NCBI GenBank assembly: GCA_017395365.1
Contig: JAFPUN010000021.1
Coordinates: 157,174-221,173 of the forward strand
DNA from: Bacteroidales bacterium
GTDB lineage: Bacteria; Bacteroidota; Bacteroidia; Bacteroidales; F082
Direction: 5' to 3'
Length of the DNA stretch: 64,000 bases
The notes beneath the pieces are model-generated. The model saw nothing but the letters and a program-made list of their open reading frames with translations. It was not told the DNA's origin and searched no databases. A program made the translations under genes and the position numbers. Within the stretch, counting starts at the first letter, position 1; each line of letters starts with the position of its first letter. Shown one piece after another: positions 53,852-62,864 of this stretch.

Positions 53852-54879
53852 TCAAACAAACTCATCTCTCCCGTTGGCTTAATCCTCGTCTTGCCTAAAT
53901 GCTTATACGCCAAATCAGTGCATTCGCGGCCACGAGGTGTGCGCATGATGAAGCCTTCTTGAATGAGGAACGGCTCGCAGACCTCTTCGATGGTGCCGGG
54001 ATCCTCACCCACTGCTGTGGCGATGGTGTTGACACCCACAGGACCACCCTTGAACTTGTCGATGATGGTGGTGAGAATCCTGTTGTCCATGTCGTCAAGA
54101 CCGTGCTCGTCCACATTAAGGGCTTTCAGACCGATTTTTGCGATGTCTAAGGTGATGGTGCCATCGCCTTGGATTTGGGCGAAGTCACGCACGCGACGCA
54201 ACAACATGTTAGCAATACGCGGCGTGCCACGGCTGCGGCGCGCAATCTCGAAAGCCGCCGTGTCGTCGATGGGCACACGCAAAATGCCCGCCGAGCGCTT
54301 CACAATCTTCGACAAGGTCTTCGCGTCATAATACTCCAAACGCTGCTTGATGCCGAAACGCTCACGCAAGGGGGCCGTCAACATGCCGCTACGAGTAGTA
54401 GCACCAATCAAGGTGAAAGGATTTAGCGTTATTTGGATGCTGCGCGCACTTGGTCCTGTCTCAATCATAATATCGATGCGGAAGTCCTCCATGGCGGAAT
54501 AGAGATACTCTTCCACCACAGGACTGAGGCGGTGGATCTCATCAATGAACAGCACGTCGTTAGGCTCAAGGCTGGTAAGCAGACCCGCAAGGTTGCCCGG
54601 CTTGTCGAGCACGGGTCCCGAGGTCATCTTCATGCCGACTCCCAACTCATGGGCGATGATATACGACAAAGTGGTCTTGCCCAGACCTGGAGGGCCGTAC
54701 AACAAAGTGTGGTCGAGGGCTTCGCCACGCTGGGCGGCGGCCTTCACGAAAACGCGTAGGTTGTCAACCACTTGCTTTTGTCCCGCAAAACTTTCAAACA
54801 TATCGGGTCGCAAGGCGTTTTCGAGGTCTTTCTCGGCCTTGGAGAGATGGGAAGCGTTGGCATCAAGGTTACTGTTCAT
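53848..54879 (-). CDS. ruvB: Holliday junction branch migration helicase RuvB
   Basis: RuvB is the hexameric motor that, with RuvA, drives branch migration of Holliday junctions. The 343-residue product has the Walker A motif in [13 protein letters not shown], Walker B in [10 protein letters not shown], sensor 1 in [10 protein letters not shown] and the arginine finger region PLRERFG. The C-terminal winged helix ends in [17 protein letters not shown]. It is full length. Neither ruvA nor ruvC is adjacent. A divergent promoter pair lies upstream. Confidence 0.97.
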   Translation of the reverse strand: MNSNLDANASHLSKAEKDLENALRPDMFESFAGQKQVVDNLRVFVKAAAQRGEALDHTLLYGPPGLGKTTLSYIIAHELGVGMKMTSGPVLDKPGNLAGLLTSLEPNDVLFIDEIHRLSPVVEEYLYSAMEDFRIDIMIETGPSARSIQITLNPFTLIGATTRSGMLTAPLRERFGIKQRLEYYDAKTLSKIVKRSAGILRVPIDDTAAFEIARRSRGTPRIANMLLRRVRDFAQIQGDGTITLDIAKIGLKALNVDEHGLDDMDNRILTTIIDKFKGGPVGVNTIATAVGEDPGTIEEVCEPFLIQEGFIMRTPRGRECTDLAYKHLGKTRIKPTGEMSLFD

Positions 54880-54896
54880 AGGTTTGTTTTAGGTCG

Positions 54897-54904
54897 CAAA
54901 GATA
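54897..54904 (-). promoter_or_regulatory. Promoter -7 element of ruvB
   Basis: On the minus strand this reads TATCTTTG, an exact TAnnTTTG match 18 bases from the ruvB ATG. It is divergent from the promoter at 54943-54950. Confidence 0.7.
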
Positions 54905-54942
54905 CAACTTTCGGCGGAAATTGGGATATTCTCAAAAAAATG

Positions 54943-54950
54943 TATCTTTG
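54943..54950 (+). promoter_or_regulatory. Promoter -7 element of the SPOR-domain gene
   Basis: TATCTTTG followed by C, an exact TAnnTTTG match 20 bases before the ATG at 54971. Confidence 0.7.
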
Positions 54951-54970
54951 CAGCCTAAAACCATTTCATC

Positions 54971-55396
54971 ATGAAACGCATCCTATGCCTCTCCATATTC
55001 ATCGCAATGGCCACCATCGCCTTTGCGCAAAGCCATGGTTCTGTGCATGTTGACCAAGACAGCCGCATCGAAAGTCTCATCGCGAAGCAACGGTCACTTT
55101 ACAAGATGGACAGTTCGTTTAACGGCTACCGCATCCATATTTTCATGGAAATCGGCAATGAGGCTTTGGACCATGCCAAGTCCGTGAAGGCCCAATTTGA
55201 GCGTGCCTTCCCCGACATACCTATCTACTTGACTTATTCTGAACCTTATTTCCGCCTGCGTGCCGGTGACTTCCGCAACCGCGTGGAGGCAGAGAAATGC
55301 CTGCGCCGCATCAAGCCCCGTTTCAAGGAGGCGTTCGTCACGGCGGACAGAATCTTCAGACCAAGGTTTAATAGCAACACAAAAAACGAGGAATAA
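54971..55396 (+). CDS. Exported SPOR-domain protein
   Basis: The 141-residue product has a signal peptide (MKRILCLSIFIAMATIAFAQ) and one SPOR domain at about 48-130 (GYRIHIFMEIGNEALDHAKSV, then YFRLRAGDFRNRVEAEKCLRRI). SPOR domains bind peptidoglycan stripped of stem peptides at division sites, so this small periplasmic protein may act at the septum or in wall turnover. There is no other domain. It is divergent from ruvB and followed by a bidirectional terminator. Confidence 0.9.
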   Translation: MKRILCLSIFIAMATIAFAQSHGSVHVDQDSRIESLIAKQRSLYKMDSSFNGYRIHIFMEIGNEALDHAKSVKAQFERAFPDIPIYLTYSEPYFRLRAGDFRNRVEAEKCLRRIKPRFKEAFVTADRIFRPRFNSNTKNEE

Positions 55397-55423
55397 GGAA
55401 CACCGAGGCCTTCCTCATTCCTC
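55388..55423. terminator. Bidirectional terminator between convergent genes
   Basis: GAGGAATAAGGAA (55388-55400) pairs with TTCCTCATTCCTC (55411-55423), 12 of 13 positions strict. The first arm contains the stop codon of the SPOR-domain gene. Confidence 0.7.
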
Positions 55424-55447
55424 ATTGGATTATGTCCATTTGATCTC

Positions 55448-56368
55448 CTAATTCAAATACGCTTCCACATTTCCCACCACAATCCCCAACCGAAGGATAA
55501 ATGCTTCTTCGGTGGCGAAGCCAATGTGCGGCAACATGATAAGATTAGGCGCAGCAAACAAGGGATTGTCCTTTTTTAGAGGCGGCTCTGTGCCATAGAC
55601 ATCAGTGGCTGCACCCGCTATCTTCCTTTCTTTCAACGCGTTGGCCAAGGCCAACTCATTCACAACAGGGCCACGAGCCGTATTGATTAAAATGGCACTG
55701 GGTTTCATCAAGGCAAAGTCTTTCTCGGTGATGAAATCACGCGTGTCGGCATTCAAGGCGACATGAAGCGTGACGATGTCGGATTCCTTCAGCAAGGTCT
55801 CCTTGTCCACAAAGGTCGCGCCTTCGACTTGCTTCGGCGTGCGATTCCATGCCAAAACCTTGCAGCCAAAGGCATTTGCTAATTTGGCCACGCGCTGACC
55901 GATGTTGCCCATGCCGATGACGCCTATGGTCTTGCCGCCAATCTCGCGTCCAGGCATGATGCCTTTGCGCTGGCATTGGCGCGTAATCACATCGTTTTCA
56001 ATCACTTTTCTGTACACATCAATCATCATGGCGATGGCGAGTTCGGCAACAGCCTCGGTGCTATAACCCGCCGCGTTCTTCACAAGGATGCCACGCCTTT
56101 GGCATTCCTCCATGTCGATGTGGTCCAAGCCCGTGAAGGCGATGGAGAGCATCTTCAGGTTGGGACAGGCATCAAGGAAATCCTTGCGCAGCGGGATGTT
56201 GCTCTCGACAATGACCTCGGCACCTTCGGCACGACGCTTCAACTCATCTGGATTCTCGTTGCGGTCAGGATAGACGACCACCTCATGGCCTGCTTTTTTC
56301 AAGCCTGCACATGCGGCTTCAATCTGTTGGACTTTCAAGCCCAAAGGCTCCAAAAAGACGATTTTCAT
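55448..56368 (-). CDS. D-isomer-specific 2-hydroxyacid dehydrogenase
   Basis: This 306-residue NAD-dependent enzyme has the dinucleotide-binding motif GVIGMGNIGQRVA (about 148-160) and the catalytic residues of the family: Arg in INTARGPVV, Glu in DVYGTEPPL and His in LPHIGF. It resembles the phosphoglycerate or glycerate dehydrogenase branch, but lacks the regulatory ACT domain, so the substrate is open. Its ATG overlaps the stop of the upstream ridA gene by four bases (ATGA), which indicates coupling with an enzyme that removes reactive enamines. Confidence 0.9.
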   Translation of the reverse strand: MKIVFLEPLGLKVQQIEAACAGLKKAGHEVVVYPDRNENPDELKRRAEGAEVIVESNIPLRKDFLDACPNLKMLSIAFTGLDHIDMEECQRRGILVKNAAGYSTEAVAELAIAMMIDVYRKVIENDVITRQCQRKGIMPGREIGGKTIGVIGMGNIGQRVAKLANAFGCKVLAWNRTPKQVEGATFVDKETLLKESDIVTLHVALNADTRDFITEKDFALMKPSAILINTARGPVVNELALANALKERKIAGAATDVYGTEPPLKKDNPLFAAPNLIMLPHIGFATEEAFILRLGIVVGNVEAYLN

Positions 56369-56739
56369 TTTGCAGCGATCATTTCGATTTCGACCAGGGC
56401 TTTCTTGGGCAGTTCCTTCACGGCGAAAGCGGCACGGGCAGGATAGTCACCCTTGAAATATTTGCCATACACGGCATTCATCTCGCCAAAATAGCTCATG
56501 TCGGCGAGATAGCACACCGACTTCACCACATTGTCGAAGGTGCAGCCGGCCTCGTTGAGGATGGCCTCAAGGTTTTTCATGCTCTGCTCGGTCTGGGCAG
56601 CGACGCCCTCAGGCATCTCACCCGTGGCAGGATTGATGGGAAGTTGACCCGAAATGAACACCATTCCGTTGGCCTCAATGGCCTGACTGTAAGGTCCGAT
56701 AGCGCCCGGAGCCTTCGTTGTTGCAATCACTTTTTTCAT
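56365..56739 (-). CDS. ridA: RidA family enamine/imine deaminase
   Basis: RidA hydrolyses reactive 2-aminoacrylate and related enamines produced by PLP enzymes. The 124-residue product has APGAIGPYSQAI, the FISGQLPINPATG strand and the active-site Arg in YPARAAFAV (about 104). The length fits the trimeric family. It is the first gene of a two-gene operon and is coupled to the dehydrogenase through an ATGA overlap. Its promoter lies at 56792-56799. Confidence 0.94.
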   Translation of the reverse strand: MKKVIATTKAPGAIGPYSQAIEANGMVFISGQLPINPATGEMPEGVAAQTEQSMKNLEAILNEAGCTFDNVVKSVCYLADMSYFGEMNAVYGKYFKGDYPARAAFAVKELPKKALVEIEMIAAK

Positions 56740-56791
56740 GTCAATGAGTTTATCGAATTATTGTTGATAATTTTAATGGTTTTATAAGGTG

Positions 56792-56799
56792 CAAAAATA
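56792..56799 (-). promoter_or_regulatory. Promoter -7 element of ridA
   Basis: On the minus strand this reads TATTTTTG followed by C, an exact TAnnTTTG match. It is divergent from the promoter at 56810-56817, ten bases away. Confidence 0.65.
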
Positions 56800-56809
56800 A
56801 GAAAAATGT

Positions 56810-56817
56810 TACTTTTG
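56810..56817 (+). promoter_or_regulatory. Promoter -7 element of the ftsB/divIC-like gene
   Basis: TACTTTTG followed by C, an exact TAnnTTTG match 23 bases before the ATG at 56841. Confidence 0.7.
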
Positions 56818-56840
56818 CAAACTGAAAAAAGCGCAAAGCC

Positions 56841-57140
56841 ATGTCGACATTCAAGAATATCCTACGCAAGCTCAACAACCGCTACGTATACGCCACTATA
56901 CTCTTCCTCTTGGTCATCCTTGTCATTGACCAGTTCAACCTCTTCGAGCAACGCAGGCTCAAGAAGTCGCTGAACGACCAAAAACAGCAAATTGAGTATT
57001 ACGAGAAGGAAATTTCGGAGAGCAAGGAATACCTCAACGCCTTGCAGAACGACACGGCTACCATGGAAAAAGTGGCTCGCGAACAATACTTGATGAAGCG
57101 CGACAACGAGGTCATCTACCTAATCGAGACGCAAGAATGA
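56841..57140 (+). CDS. FtsB/DivIC family septum formation initiator
   Basis: The 99-residue product has a short cytoplasmic end, one transmembrane helix (about 15-33, YVYATILFLLVILVIDQFNLF) and a periplasmic coiled coil (RLKKSLNDQKQQIEYYEKEI), then the conserved end KVAREQYLMKRDNEVIYLI. It belongs to the FtsB/DivIC family, which bridges FtsQ and FtsL in the divisome. The downstream DUF5686 gene starts within its stop codon (ATGA overlap). Confidence 0.9.
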   Translation: MSTFKNILRKLNNRYVYATILFLLVILVIDQFNLFEQRRLKKSLNDQKQQIEYYEKEISESKEYLNALQNDTATMEKVAREQYLMKRDNEVIYLIETQE

Positions 57141-59587
57141 GAACCTCCTTCGGCATAAAGGCTTTTCTGCTCCTCATCTTCTCTCTCTTTTCGGTTCACC
57201 CTCTTTTTTCGCAACACACCTTAAGCGGCAAAGTCACCGATGAGCGCAACCACCAGCCGCTGGCTTTCGTCAACGTGGTCGTCAACGAAGGGTTGCAAGG
57301 CGTCATCACCGATATCGACGGCAAATACGAAATCGTCGCCAACGAGCCTATCCTCAAGGTCAAATTCTCGTCAATAGGTTACGAGCCCAAGGAAATCGAG
57401 CTCCAGGCCCAACAAAAGAAATGTAATGTCGCTTTGACACCCAAGACATTTGAACTCAACGAAGTGACCGTGGAAGCCGGCGAGAATCCCGCCCATCGCA
57501 TCATCGACAGCCTGATGGCTCATCGACATGCCAACAACCCCAATTCATTGGAGTCGTACAGCTACAAAATCTACGACCAAATGGTCTTCACCGTCGACAG
57601 CTCCGAGTTGGGAAATGCCTTGACCCAACAGCAAGAAGGCAGTGCCTTGCAGATGTTCGACAGCATCTTGAAAAAGAGCGACTTAATGGTGATGGAGACT
57701 GCTTCGGAGGTGCTCTTCAAGGCGCCTGACCGCAAGTTACAAAATGTGCTCGGCACGCGTATCGCTGGCATGAAGAACCCCACCTTCGTTTATTTGGTCA
57801 ATAGCATGCAGAGCGTCAGCTTCTACGAAGAAACCGTCAATATCACTGGCACCGACTACGTGAACCCTATCAGTCGGGGCAGCAAAACGCACTATTTCTT
57901 TACTTTAGAAGCGGTCCATCCCATTGGGCAGAACGACTCGCTTTATGTGATTTCATTCCACCCCATGCGTGGCAGCAACTTCAACGGACTACGCGGCACC
58001 ATGACCGTCAACAGCGACGGCTGGGCTTTACAGAGCGTCAAAGCCTCGCCTAACGAACAAGGCGGGGTGTTTGTCGCCGACATCCAGCAGCTCTACCAGA
58101 AAGTAGAAGGCCAATGGTTCCCGAAGCAACTCAACACCAACTTGAAATTTCCAAGTATCGTTGCTGATGTGGAAGGCACCGCGTTGTCGATGGTAGCCAT
58201 CGGAAAGAGCTATCTCACCGACATCGAAATCAACCCCGAACTCAACAAGCGACAATTTTCCGACATCGAAATCAAGGTGGATCCCGATGCCGGCTACCGC
58301 GACGAGACCTTCTGGGACGCCCACCGCATCGACTCGCTCACCGAGCGCATCAAGTCGACCTACATCCTCGTCGACTCACTCACTGAAGGCACCGACATCT
58401 TCGACCGCGTGCTTGGATTTACCGACAAGCTACTGAACGAATCCGCCATTCCCGTTGGTCCCATTAACCTCGACCTTGGCAACATCTTCAACATCTCGAG
58501 CACGCGAGGCTTATATTTCGGGCTCGGTGCCAGCACCAACGACCGACTCTCTCGCTGGTTCAGCATCAGGGGGTCCTTTGGTTATTGGACCAAAATCAAA
58601 AGTCTGGACTATAGCGGTGGCCTAAAACTGAAACTCAACCGCCAACGACAAATGGAACTCGATTTCCAATACTCCCACAGGTCGGAACCCATCGGAGAGT
58701 TCGGCGGAATGCTTGAAAAAGAGAGCGGTTCTTTCCTCTCCACATCGAGCTACAAGTACACATTCTACGAAAACATACACTCGCGCCGCAACCGTTTCGA
58801 TGTCACCTACTCGACCCGCTTTGCCCAGCACTTCAAGGCTTACCTTAACTTCAGCACTAGCCACAAATGGTATAACACCAATTACTTTCATATCCCCACC
58901 GATTCGCTGACGGAAGGACGCTTCACAGTGGCCGAGATCAAGTTGAGGTTCGCCTACAACGAGAAGTTTCTCAGCACCCCACAAGGGCTGCGCTCGTTGG
59001 GCACAACGGCTCCTATCGTGTGGTTTTCCTACCAACACGCCTTCCCCAACCTCTTTGGAGGACAATTTGAATACGACCGTTTCAAGCTCGAGGTCTCCAA
59101 AAATATCTACACCCACTACATAGGCGTCTCCAAAGTATTATTGCAAATGGGATATGCCACCGAATCGTGTCCGGTGGTGGAGACCTTCAATATCCTAGGC
59201 ACCTACGAACGATTTGGGCTTTATTCACCAGGTAGTTTCAGCACCATGCGCTTGGACGAATTTTTCTGCGACCGTTTCGTGGCACTTTATCTGAGCCACA
59301 ACTTCAATGGAATGCTCTGGAAGACAAACTCGCAGTGGTTCAGACCTGAACTCACCATCGCCACGAACATCGGCTGGGGTGACATGCGCCGTGCTGCCGC
59401 TTTTTCCGACAAAAACTTCAAGACGATGGAAAGAGGATATTTCGAGAGTGGCTTCGTCATTGATGGGATACTATCCTCCCCCTTCGCCAAAGTCGGAGCG
59501 GGCGTGTTTTATCGCTATGGTGCATACACTTTACCCAAGGTCTGGGACAACCTTGCCTGGAAATGGAGTGCCATAATAGAATTCTAA
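57137..59587 (+). CDS. DUF5686 outer-membrane protein with carboxypeptidase-regulatory-like domain
   Basis: The 816-residue product has a signal peptide, then a carboxypeptidase-regulatory-like domain (about 28-110, LSGKVTDERNHQPLAFVNVVV). The DUF5686 region starts at about NPAHRIIDSLMAHRHANNP, and the C-terminal half is beta-barrel-like, ending in a short aromatic strand (WKWSAIIEF). The family is widespread in Bacteroidetes outer membranes and its function is unknown. It is coupled to the ftsB-like gene by a four-base overlap and followed five bases later by apbE. Confidence 0.9.
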   Translation: MRTSFGIKAFLLLIFSLFSVHPLFSQHTLSGKVTDERNHQPLAFVNVVVNEGLQGVITDIDGKYEIVANEPILKVKFSSIGYEPKEIELQAQQKKCNVALTPKTFELNEVTVEAGENPAHRIIDSLMAHRHANNPNSLESYSYKIYDQMVFTVDSSELGNALTQQQEGSALQMFDSILKKSDLMVMETASEVLFKAPDRKLQNVLGTRIAGMKNPTFVYLVNSMQSVSFYEETVNITGTDYVNPISRGSKTHYFFTLEAVHPIGQNDSLYVISFHPMRGSNFNGLRGTMTVNSDGWALQSVKASPNEQGGVFVADIQQLYQKVEGQWFPKQLNTNLKFPSIVADVEGTALSMVAIGKSYLTDIEINPELNKRQFSDIEIKVDPDAGYRDETFWDAHRIDSLTERIKSTYILVDSLTEGTDIFDRVLGFTDKLLNESAIPVGPINLDLGNIFNISSTRGLYFGLGASTNDRLSRWFSIRGSFGYWTKIKSLDYSGGLKLKLNRQRQMELDFQYSHRSEPIGEFGGMLEKESGSFLSTSSYKYTFYENIHSRRNRFDVTYSTRFAQHFKAYLNFSTSHKWYNTNYFHIPTDSLTEGRFTVAEIKLRFAYNEKFLSTPQGLRSLGTTAPIVWFSYQHAFPNLFGGQFEYDRFKLEVSKNIYTHYIGVSKVLLQMGYATESCPVVETFNILGTYERFGLYSPGSFSTMRLDEFFCDRFVALYLSHNFNGMLWKTNSQWFRPELTIATNIGWGDMRRAAAFSDKNFKTMERGYFESGFVIDGILSSPFAKVGAGVFYRYGAYTLPKVWDNLAWKWSAIIEF

Positions 59588-59592
59588 CCACC

Positions 59593-60579
59593 ATGAAAAG
59601 ACTTGCCATACTATTCGGAATCATCGTTTTGCTAACGTCATGCAACCGACAGCCAAAGAAAATCATGTTGCAAGGCGAGGCACAAGGCTCCTATTATGCC
59701 ATCACCTATTACGATGAGCAAGAGCGCAATTTCCAACATGAGATCGACTCCATTTTCCATGCCGTGGATGTATCGGTCAACCTGTGGGTCGACACTTCGG
59801 TCATCTCTAAAGTCAACCGCAACGAAGATGTCACGCTTGACAGCATCTTCGTCGACAACTTCGGTATCGCTCAAGAGGCGGCTGCCTTGTCAGGCGGTTA
59901 TTTCGACCCCACCATCTCGCCCATCGTGGCCGCCTGGGGCTTCAGTTACAAGCATGGCGACAGCATCACGCCTCAACTCATCGACAGCCTAAAGCAATTG
60001 GTCGACTATCGCAAAGTGCGTATTGAAAACGGAATGGTTGTCAAGGAGAATCCTGCCATGACTTTAGATTTCAATGCCATAGCACAAGGCTACACTTCCG
60101 ATCTAATCGCTTCATTTTTAGACAGTCGGGGCATCAAAAACTACTTGGTCGACACGGGTGGCGAGATTATGGCGCGTGGCGCCAAACCTAACGGGCAGCC
60201 TTGGATTGTGGGCATCGAGAAGCCCGCCGACAACTGGGACTCGGAGCAGGTGGTCCACACCCGCATTGCTTTGCGCGACAAGGGCTTGGTCACATCGGGC
60301 AGCACCAGAAAATATGTGGAGCGCAACGGCAAACGCTATTCCCACTGCATCGACCCCAACACAGGCTATCCTGTCGAACATCAAGTGCTCAGTGTAACGG
60401 TAATGGCCAACAGTTCCGTTTGGGCCGACGCCTTGGCCTCCATCTGCATGGTGATGGGTATGGAGAAGTCGTTGCCACTCATCGAGAGCATGGACGATGT
60501 GGAAGCGTATTACATCTATGTCAATGAGAATAACGAATTAGAGACCTTCGCCACAGAAGGGTTTAGCGTAATAAAGTAA
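59593..60579 (+). CDS. apbE: FAD:protein FMN transferase (ApbE), lipoprotein
   Basis: This lipoprotein (MKRLAILFGIIVLLTSC, lipobox LTSC) attaches FMN to a Thr of target proteins such as NqrB, NqrC or RnfG. The 328-residue product has GEAQGSYYAITYYD, FDPTISPIVAAWGF, LDFNAIAQGYTSDLI, LVDTGGEIMARG and the C-terminal HCIDPNTGYPVEHQV with the metal-binding WADALASICMVMG. It is complete. The ATG at 59593 gives the lipoprotein signal; the longer frame from 59563 lies inside the DUF5686 gene. No Nqr or Rnf genes are in the window. Confidence 0.95.
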   Translation: MKRLAILFGIIVLLTSCNRQPKKIMLQGEAQGSYYAITYYDEQERNFQHEIDSIFHAVDVSVNLWVDTSVISKVNRNEDVTLDSIFVDNFGIAQEAAALSGGYFDPTISPIVAAWGFSYKHGDSITPQLIDSLKQLVDYRKVRIENGMVVKENPAMTLDFNAIAQGYTSDLIASFLDSRGIKNYLVDTGGEIMARGAKPNGQPWIVGIEKPADNWDSEQVVHTRIALRDKGLVTSGSTRKYVERNGKRYSHCIDPNTGYPVEHQVLSVTVMANSSVWADALASICMVMGMEKSLPLIESMDDVEAYYIYVNENNELETFATEGFSVIK

Positions 60580-60587
60580 TCAACGAT

Positions 60588-60854
60588 ATGGATAAAGATA
60601 AAGAAGAAAACGAATCCTCTGGAGTGTATTTATATGGGCCTGATGTTTACGTGTTAAGCAACAGACAAAATCCTAAAAGCGCCTTCGTATTGCCCCAAGA
60701 ATATGGAGAAGCAAATCAAACAGACACCCCAGCGCCCGAGGCCGAGGAAACAAAAGACAAGGTTCCTTCAGATGGGCCTGTCTGCCCACAATGCGGCAAT
60801 GCCATCATTGGAAATCCGACATTCTGCTGCGAATGTGGGTTTAAGCTACAATGA
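60588..60854 (+). CDS. Small protein with C-terminal zinc ribbon
   Basis: This 88-residue protein has an N-terminal half that is acidic and probably disordered (EENESSGVYLYGPDVYVLSN, then PQEYGEANQ). The C-terminal 25 residues form a zinc ribbon with two CxxC knuckles, CPQCGNAIIGNP and CCECGFKLQ. It follows apbE by eight bases and should be co-transcribed. Function is unknown. It is the last chromosomal gene before the integrase. Confidence 0.8.
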   Translation: MDKDKEENESSGVYLYGPDVYVLSNRQNPKSAFVLPQEYGEANQTDTPAPEAEETKDKVPSDGPVCPQCGNAIIGNPTFCCECGFKLQ

Positions 60855-60885
60855 GGCCAAAAACATGCCAGAAAAAGACATGAAA

Positions 60886-60926
60886 AAACCCTAACTGACT
60901 AACCATCAATTAGGGTTTGCTTGTTT
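60886..60926 (+). terminator. Terminator of the ftsB-apbE-zinc ribbon operon
   Basis: AAACCCTAA (60886-60894) pairs perfectly with TTAGGGTTT (60910-60918) and is followed by GCTTGTTT. Confidence 0.75.
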
Positions 60927-61129
60927 GAAGTACTCCCGCAGGGGGTATTTATTTGAATATTGTTTAGTTTTCGTTCGTTGACCATAATCTTGTTTTTATG
61001 TTTTATATTATTGTATTTCAGTGTTTTAGAATTATATTGTGTTATTTAGACGGATAATAAATTATCACGAATGAGCAACTTTTTTGCATTTGGTTGACAC
61101 GACGTTGACACGGATTCGGAATTATTTCG
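60927..61129. other. AT-rich gene-free region, likely left attachment side
   Basis: The stretch between the terminator of the chromosomal operon and the integrase promoter is AT-rich and has no open frame. In elements of this kind one attachment site usually lies close to the integrase. The other end is outside the window, so the core repeat cannot be identified. Confidence 0.4.
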
Positions 61130-61137
61130 TATATTTG
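61130..61137 (+). promoter_or_regulatory. Promoter -7 element of the integrase
   Basis: TATATTTG followed by C, an exact TAnnTTTG match, with TTGACA at 61105-61110 as -33 element. The leader contains a hairpin at 61142-61176 (GCC and TTCGGAA with TTCCGAA and GGC, plus a GATA/TATC inner stem), which may regulate the integrase. Confidence 0.75.
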
Positions 61138-61216
61138 CATTGCCTTTCGGAAAGATAGGGGTATCTTCCGAATGGCGATGATAACTCACTGATTTTTAAC
61201 TTAAATACTTAATCAA

Positions 61217-62719
61217 ATGGCAACCGTTAAGTTTTACCTTTCAAGGTACATCAAGAAGGATGACGAAAGGGGCGAAATCCAGTTCCGCTTCAGCGGCAAC
61301 AGGAATTTCGTGAAAAGAGCGGCCACTGGCATCTTTATCACTGCTGGAAATTGGGACAGCGAGAAAGGAATGCCCAAGGGCAAGAAAGCAAACAAGTATG
61401 GCGACGACTGCGAGGAAATCAGGGACAGACTGAATCTGCTGACCTCGTATCTGATACGCTGCTGGGAGCAAACCAAAGAAAACGAATTGGAGCCGGATTC
61501 GCTTACACAATGGATGAACGACATTGAATGGAAGAATGCCACCGAGCCTATCTTCATCAATGGACGGGAAAGCACAGTGACACGATGGGAAATCGCGAGC
61601 AAGGCACGAATGAAAGAGGAAAAAGTAATTCAGAAAGCCGAAAGCGCCAAGACTGAAAACCGCTATTTCCTCGACATCTACAGCTTCTTCATCGAGGAAC
61701 AATACAAAAACGGCGTTATCGGGGACAGCAGACACAAGACCTATTACACTTGCTATGGCCTTTGGGATAGGATGGAAAGATACCAAGGCAAGCGGTATAA
61801 GGTGAAAGACATGACAACCTCCTTGATTTACGATTACAGGAACTTCGTTTTGAACGAGTGCGATTTATGGGAAAAGAAGCCTTTGAAGGAAAAGCCAAGC
61901 AAGTATTCAACCAAAACGGGTGAAATACTGGTTCCCAAAAAGCAATATGAAAAGATTTATGAAGGCTACGAGATTATGCTGAGCAGGGGTGTCGAAAAGC
62001 GAAGCCTGAATTATGTGGTCATTCAAATCAAGTATCTGAAAGCCTTCTGGCATTGGCTGATGAAGATTCAGAAAGCCAATGTTGAAGACATCTTCCTTAC
62101 CTTCAACATGGACCAGTCGGTATATGGGACGCCTTTCTATTTCTCGAACGAGGATAGAAACACACTCTTTGAAGCTGACTTCAGCAAACGGCCTGAATTG
62201 GCTGTGCAAAGGGATATCTTTGTTTTCCAATCCTTGGTGGGATGCCGTGTCGGAGATTTGACCCGACTGAAGAAATCAAACATTGTGGACGGTGACACGC
62301 TGCAATATGTAGCAGGTAAGACGAAGAATAAGAGCGGAAAGATCGTGACAGTTCCGCTGCATCCAATCGCCAAGACTATTTTAAATAGGTATAAAGACAT
62401 CGAAGGTGACAGGCTCCTCCCCTTCATCGCTGACCAAAACTATAATGATGCCATCAAGGAGATGTTTAAGGCTCTGCCGGAAATTGATCATGTTGTGACG
62501 ATTCTTGACCCAGTGACCAGGCTTGAAAAGCAAGCCAAACTTTCGGAGGTGGCAAGCAGCCACATGGGACGAAGGAATTTCTGCGGCAACCTCTATGAGG
62601 CTGGCTTCCGGGATGCAGACATCGCATCGATGAGCGGACACGCAGAAGGCAGCAAGGCTATATCACGGTATCGAAAAGTAAGTGACGAGACTAAACAGCG
62701 GATGATTAACGCGCTTTGA
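61217..62719 (+). CDS. Tyrosine recombinase (phage-type integrase)
   Basis: This 500-residue site-specific recombinase has an arm-binding N-terminus (about 1-80), a SAM-like core-binding domain (about 145-290) and a C-terminal catalytic domain with all residues of the family: Arg in GCRVGDLTRL (about 344), Lys in AGKTKNKSG (about 368), HxxR in SSHMGRRNF (His 449, Arg 452), His in SGHAEGSKA (475) and the nucleophile Tyr in ISRYRKVS (about 485). It catalyses integration and excision of the element. The size and the arm domain match integrases of Bacteroidales prophages and conjugative elements. Confidence 0.94.
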   Translation: MATVKFYLSRYIKKDDERGEIQFRFSGNRNFVKRAATGIFITAGNWDSEKGMPKGKKANKYGDDCEEIRDRLNLLTSYLIRCWEQTKENELEPDSLTQWMNDIEWKNATEPIFINGRESTVTRWEIASKARMKEEKVIQKAESAKTENRYFLDIYSFFIEEQYKNGVIGDSRHKTYYTCYGLWDRMERYQGKRYKVKDMTTSLIYDYRNFVLNECDLWEKKPLKEKPSKYSTKTGEILVPKKQYEKIYEGYEIMLSRGVEKRSLNYVVIQIKYLKAFWHWLMKIQKANVEDIFLTFNMDQSVYGTPFYFSNEDRNTLFEADFSKRPELAVQRDIFVFQSLVGCRVGDLTRLKKSNIVDGDTLQYVAGKTKNKSGKIVTVPLHPIAKTILNRYKDIEGDRLLPFIADQNYNDAIKEMFKALPEIDHVVTILDPVTRLEKQAKLSEVASSHMGRRNFCGNLYEAGFRDADIASMSGHAEGSKAISRYRKVSDETKQRMINAL

Positions 62720-62770
62720 GGATGATGCGGGATGGTTGTCGATGGCAGCTGTCCCGCTTCTATTAGAGGC

Positions 62771-62850
62771 AAAAAAAAGGAAGCCGCAAAATTGGGGTAA
62801 CGGCTTCCCTCTCAGTGATAACTACTGAACTCCATCAAATGGCAACGGAG
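62771..62850 (-). ncRNA. Candidate small RNA downstream of the integrase
   Basis: On the minus strand a promoter (62857-62864) is followed after about 45 bases by a perfect 8-pair hairpin (GGAAGCCG with CGGCTTCC, 62779-62808) and eight T, a textbook intrinsic terminator. A transcript of about 80 bases would result. It contains at most a seven-codon frame (MEFSSYH). It faces the integrase 3' end without overlapping it. Confidence 0.65.
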
Positions 62851-62856
62851 CGATTG

Positions 62857-62864
62857 CAAAGATA
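62857..62864 (-). promoter_or_regulatory. Promoter -7 element of the small-RNA candidate
   Basis: On the minus strand this reads TATCTTTG followed by C, an exact TAnnTTTG match, with a TTGC element 22 bases upstream (62887-62890). Confidence 0.65.
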
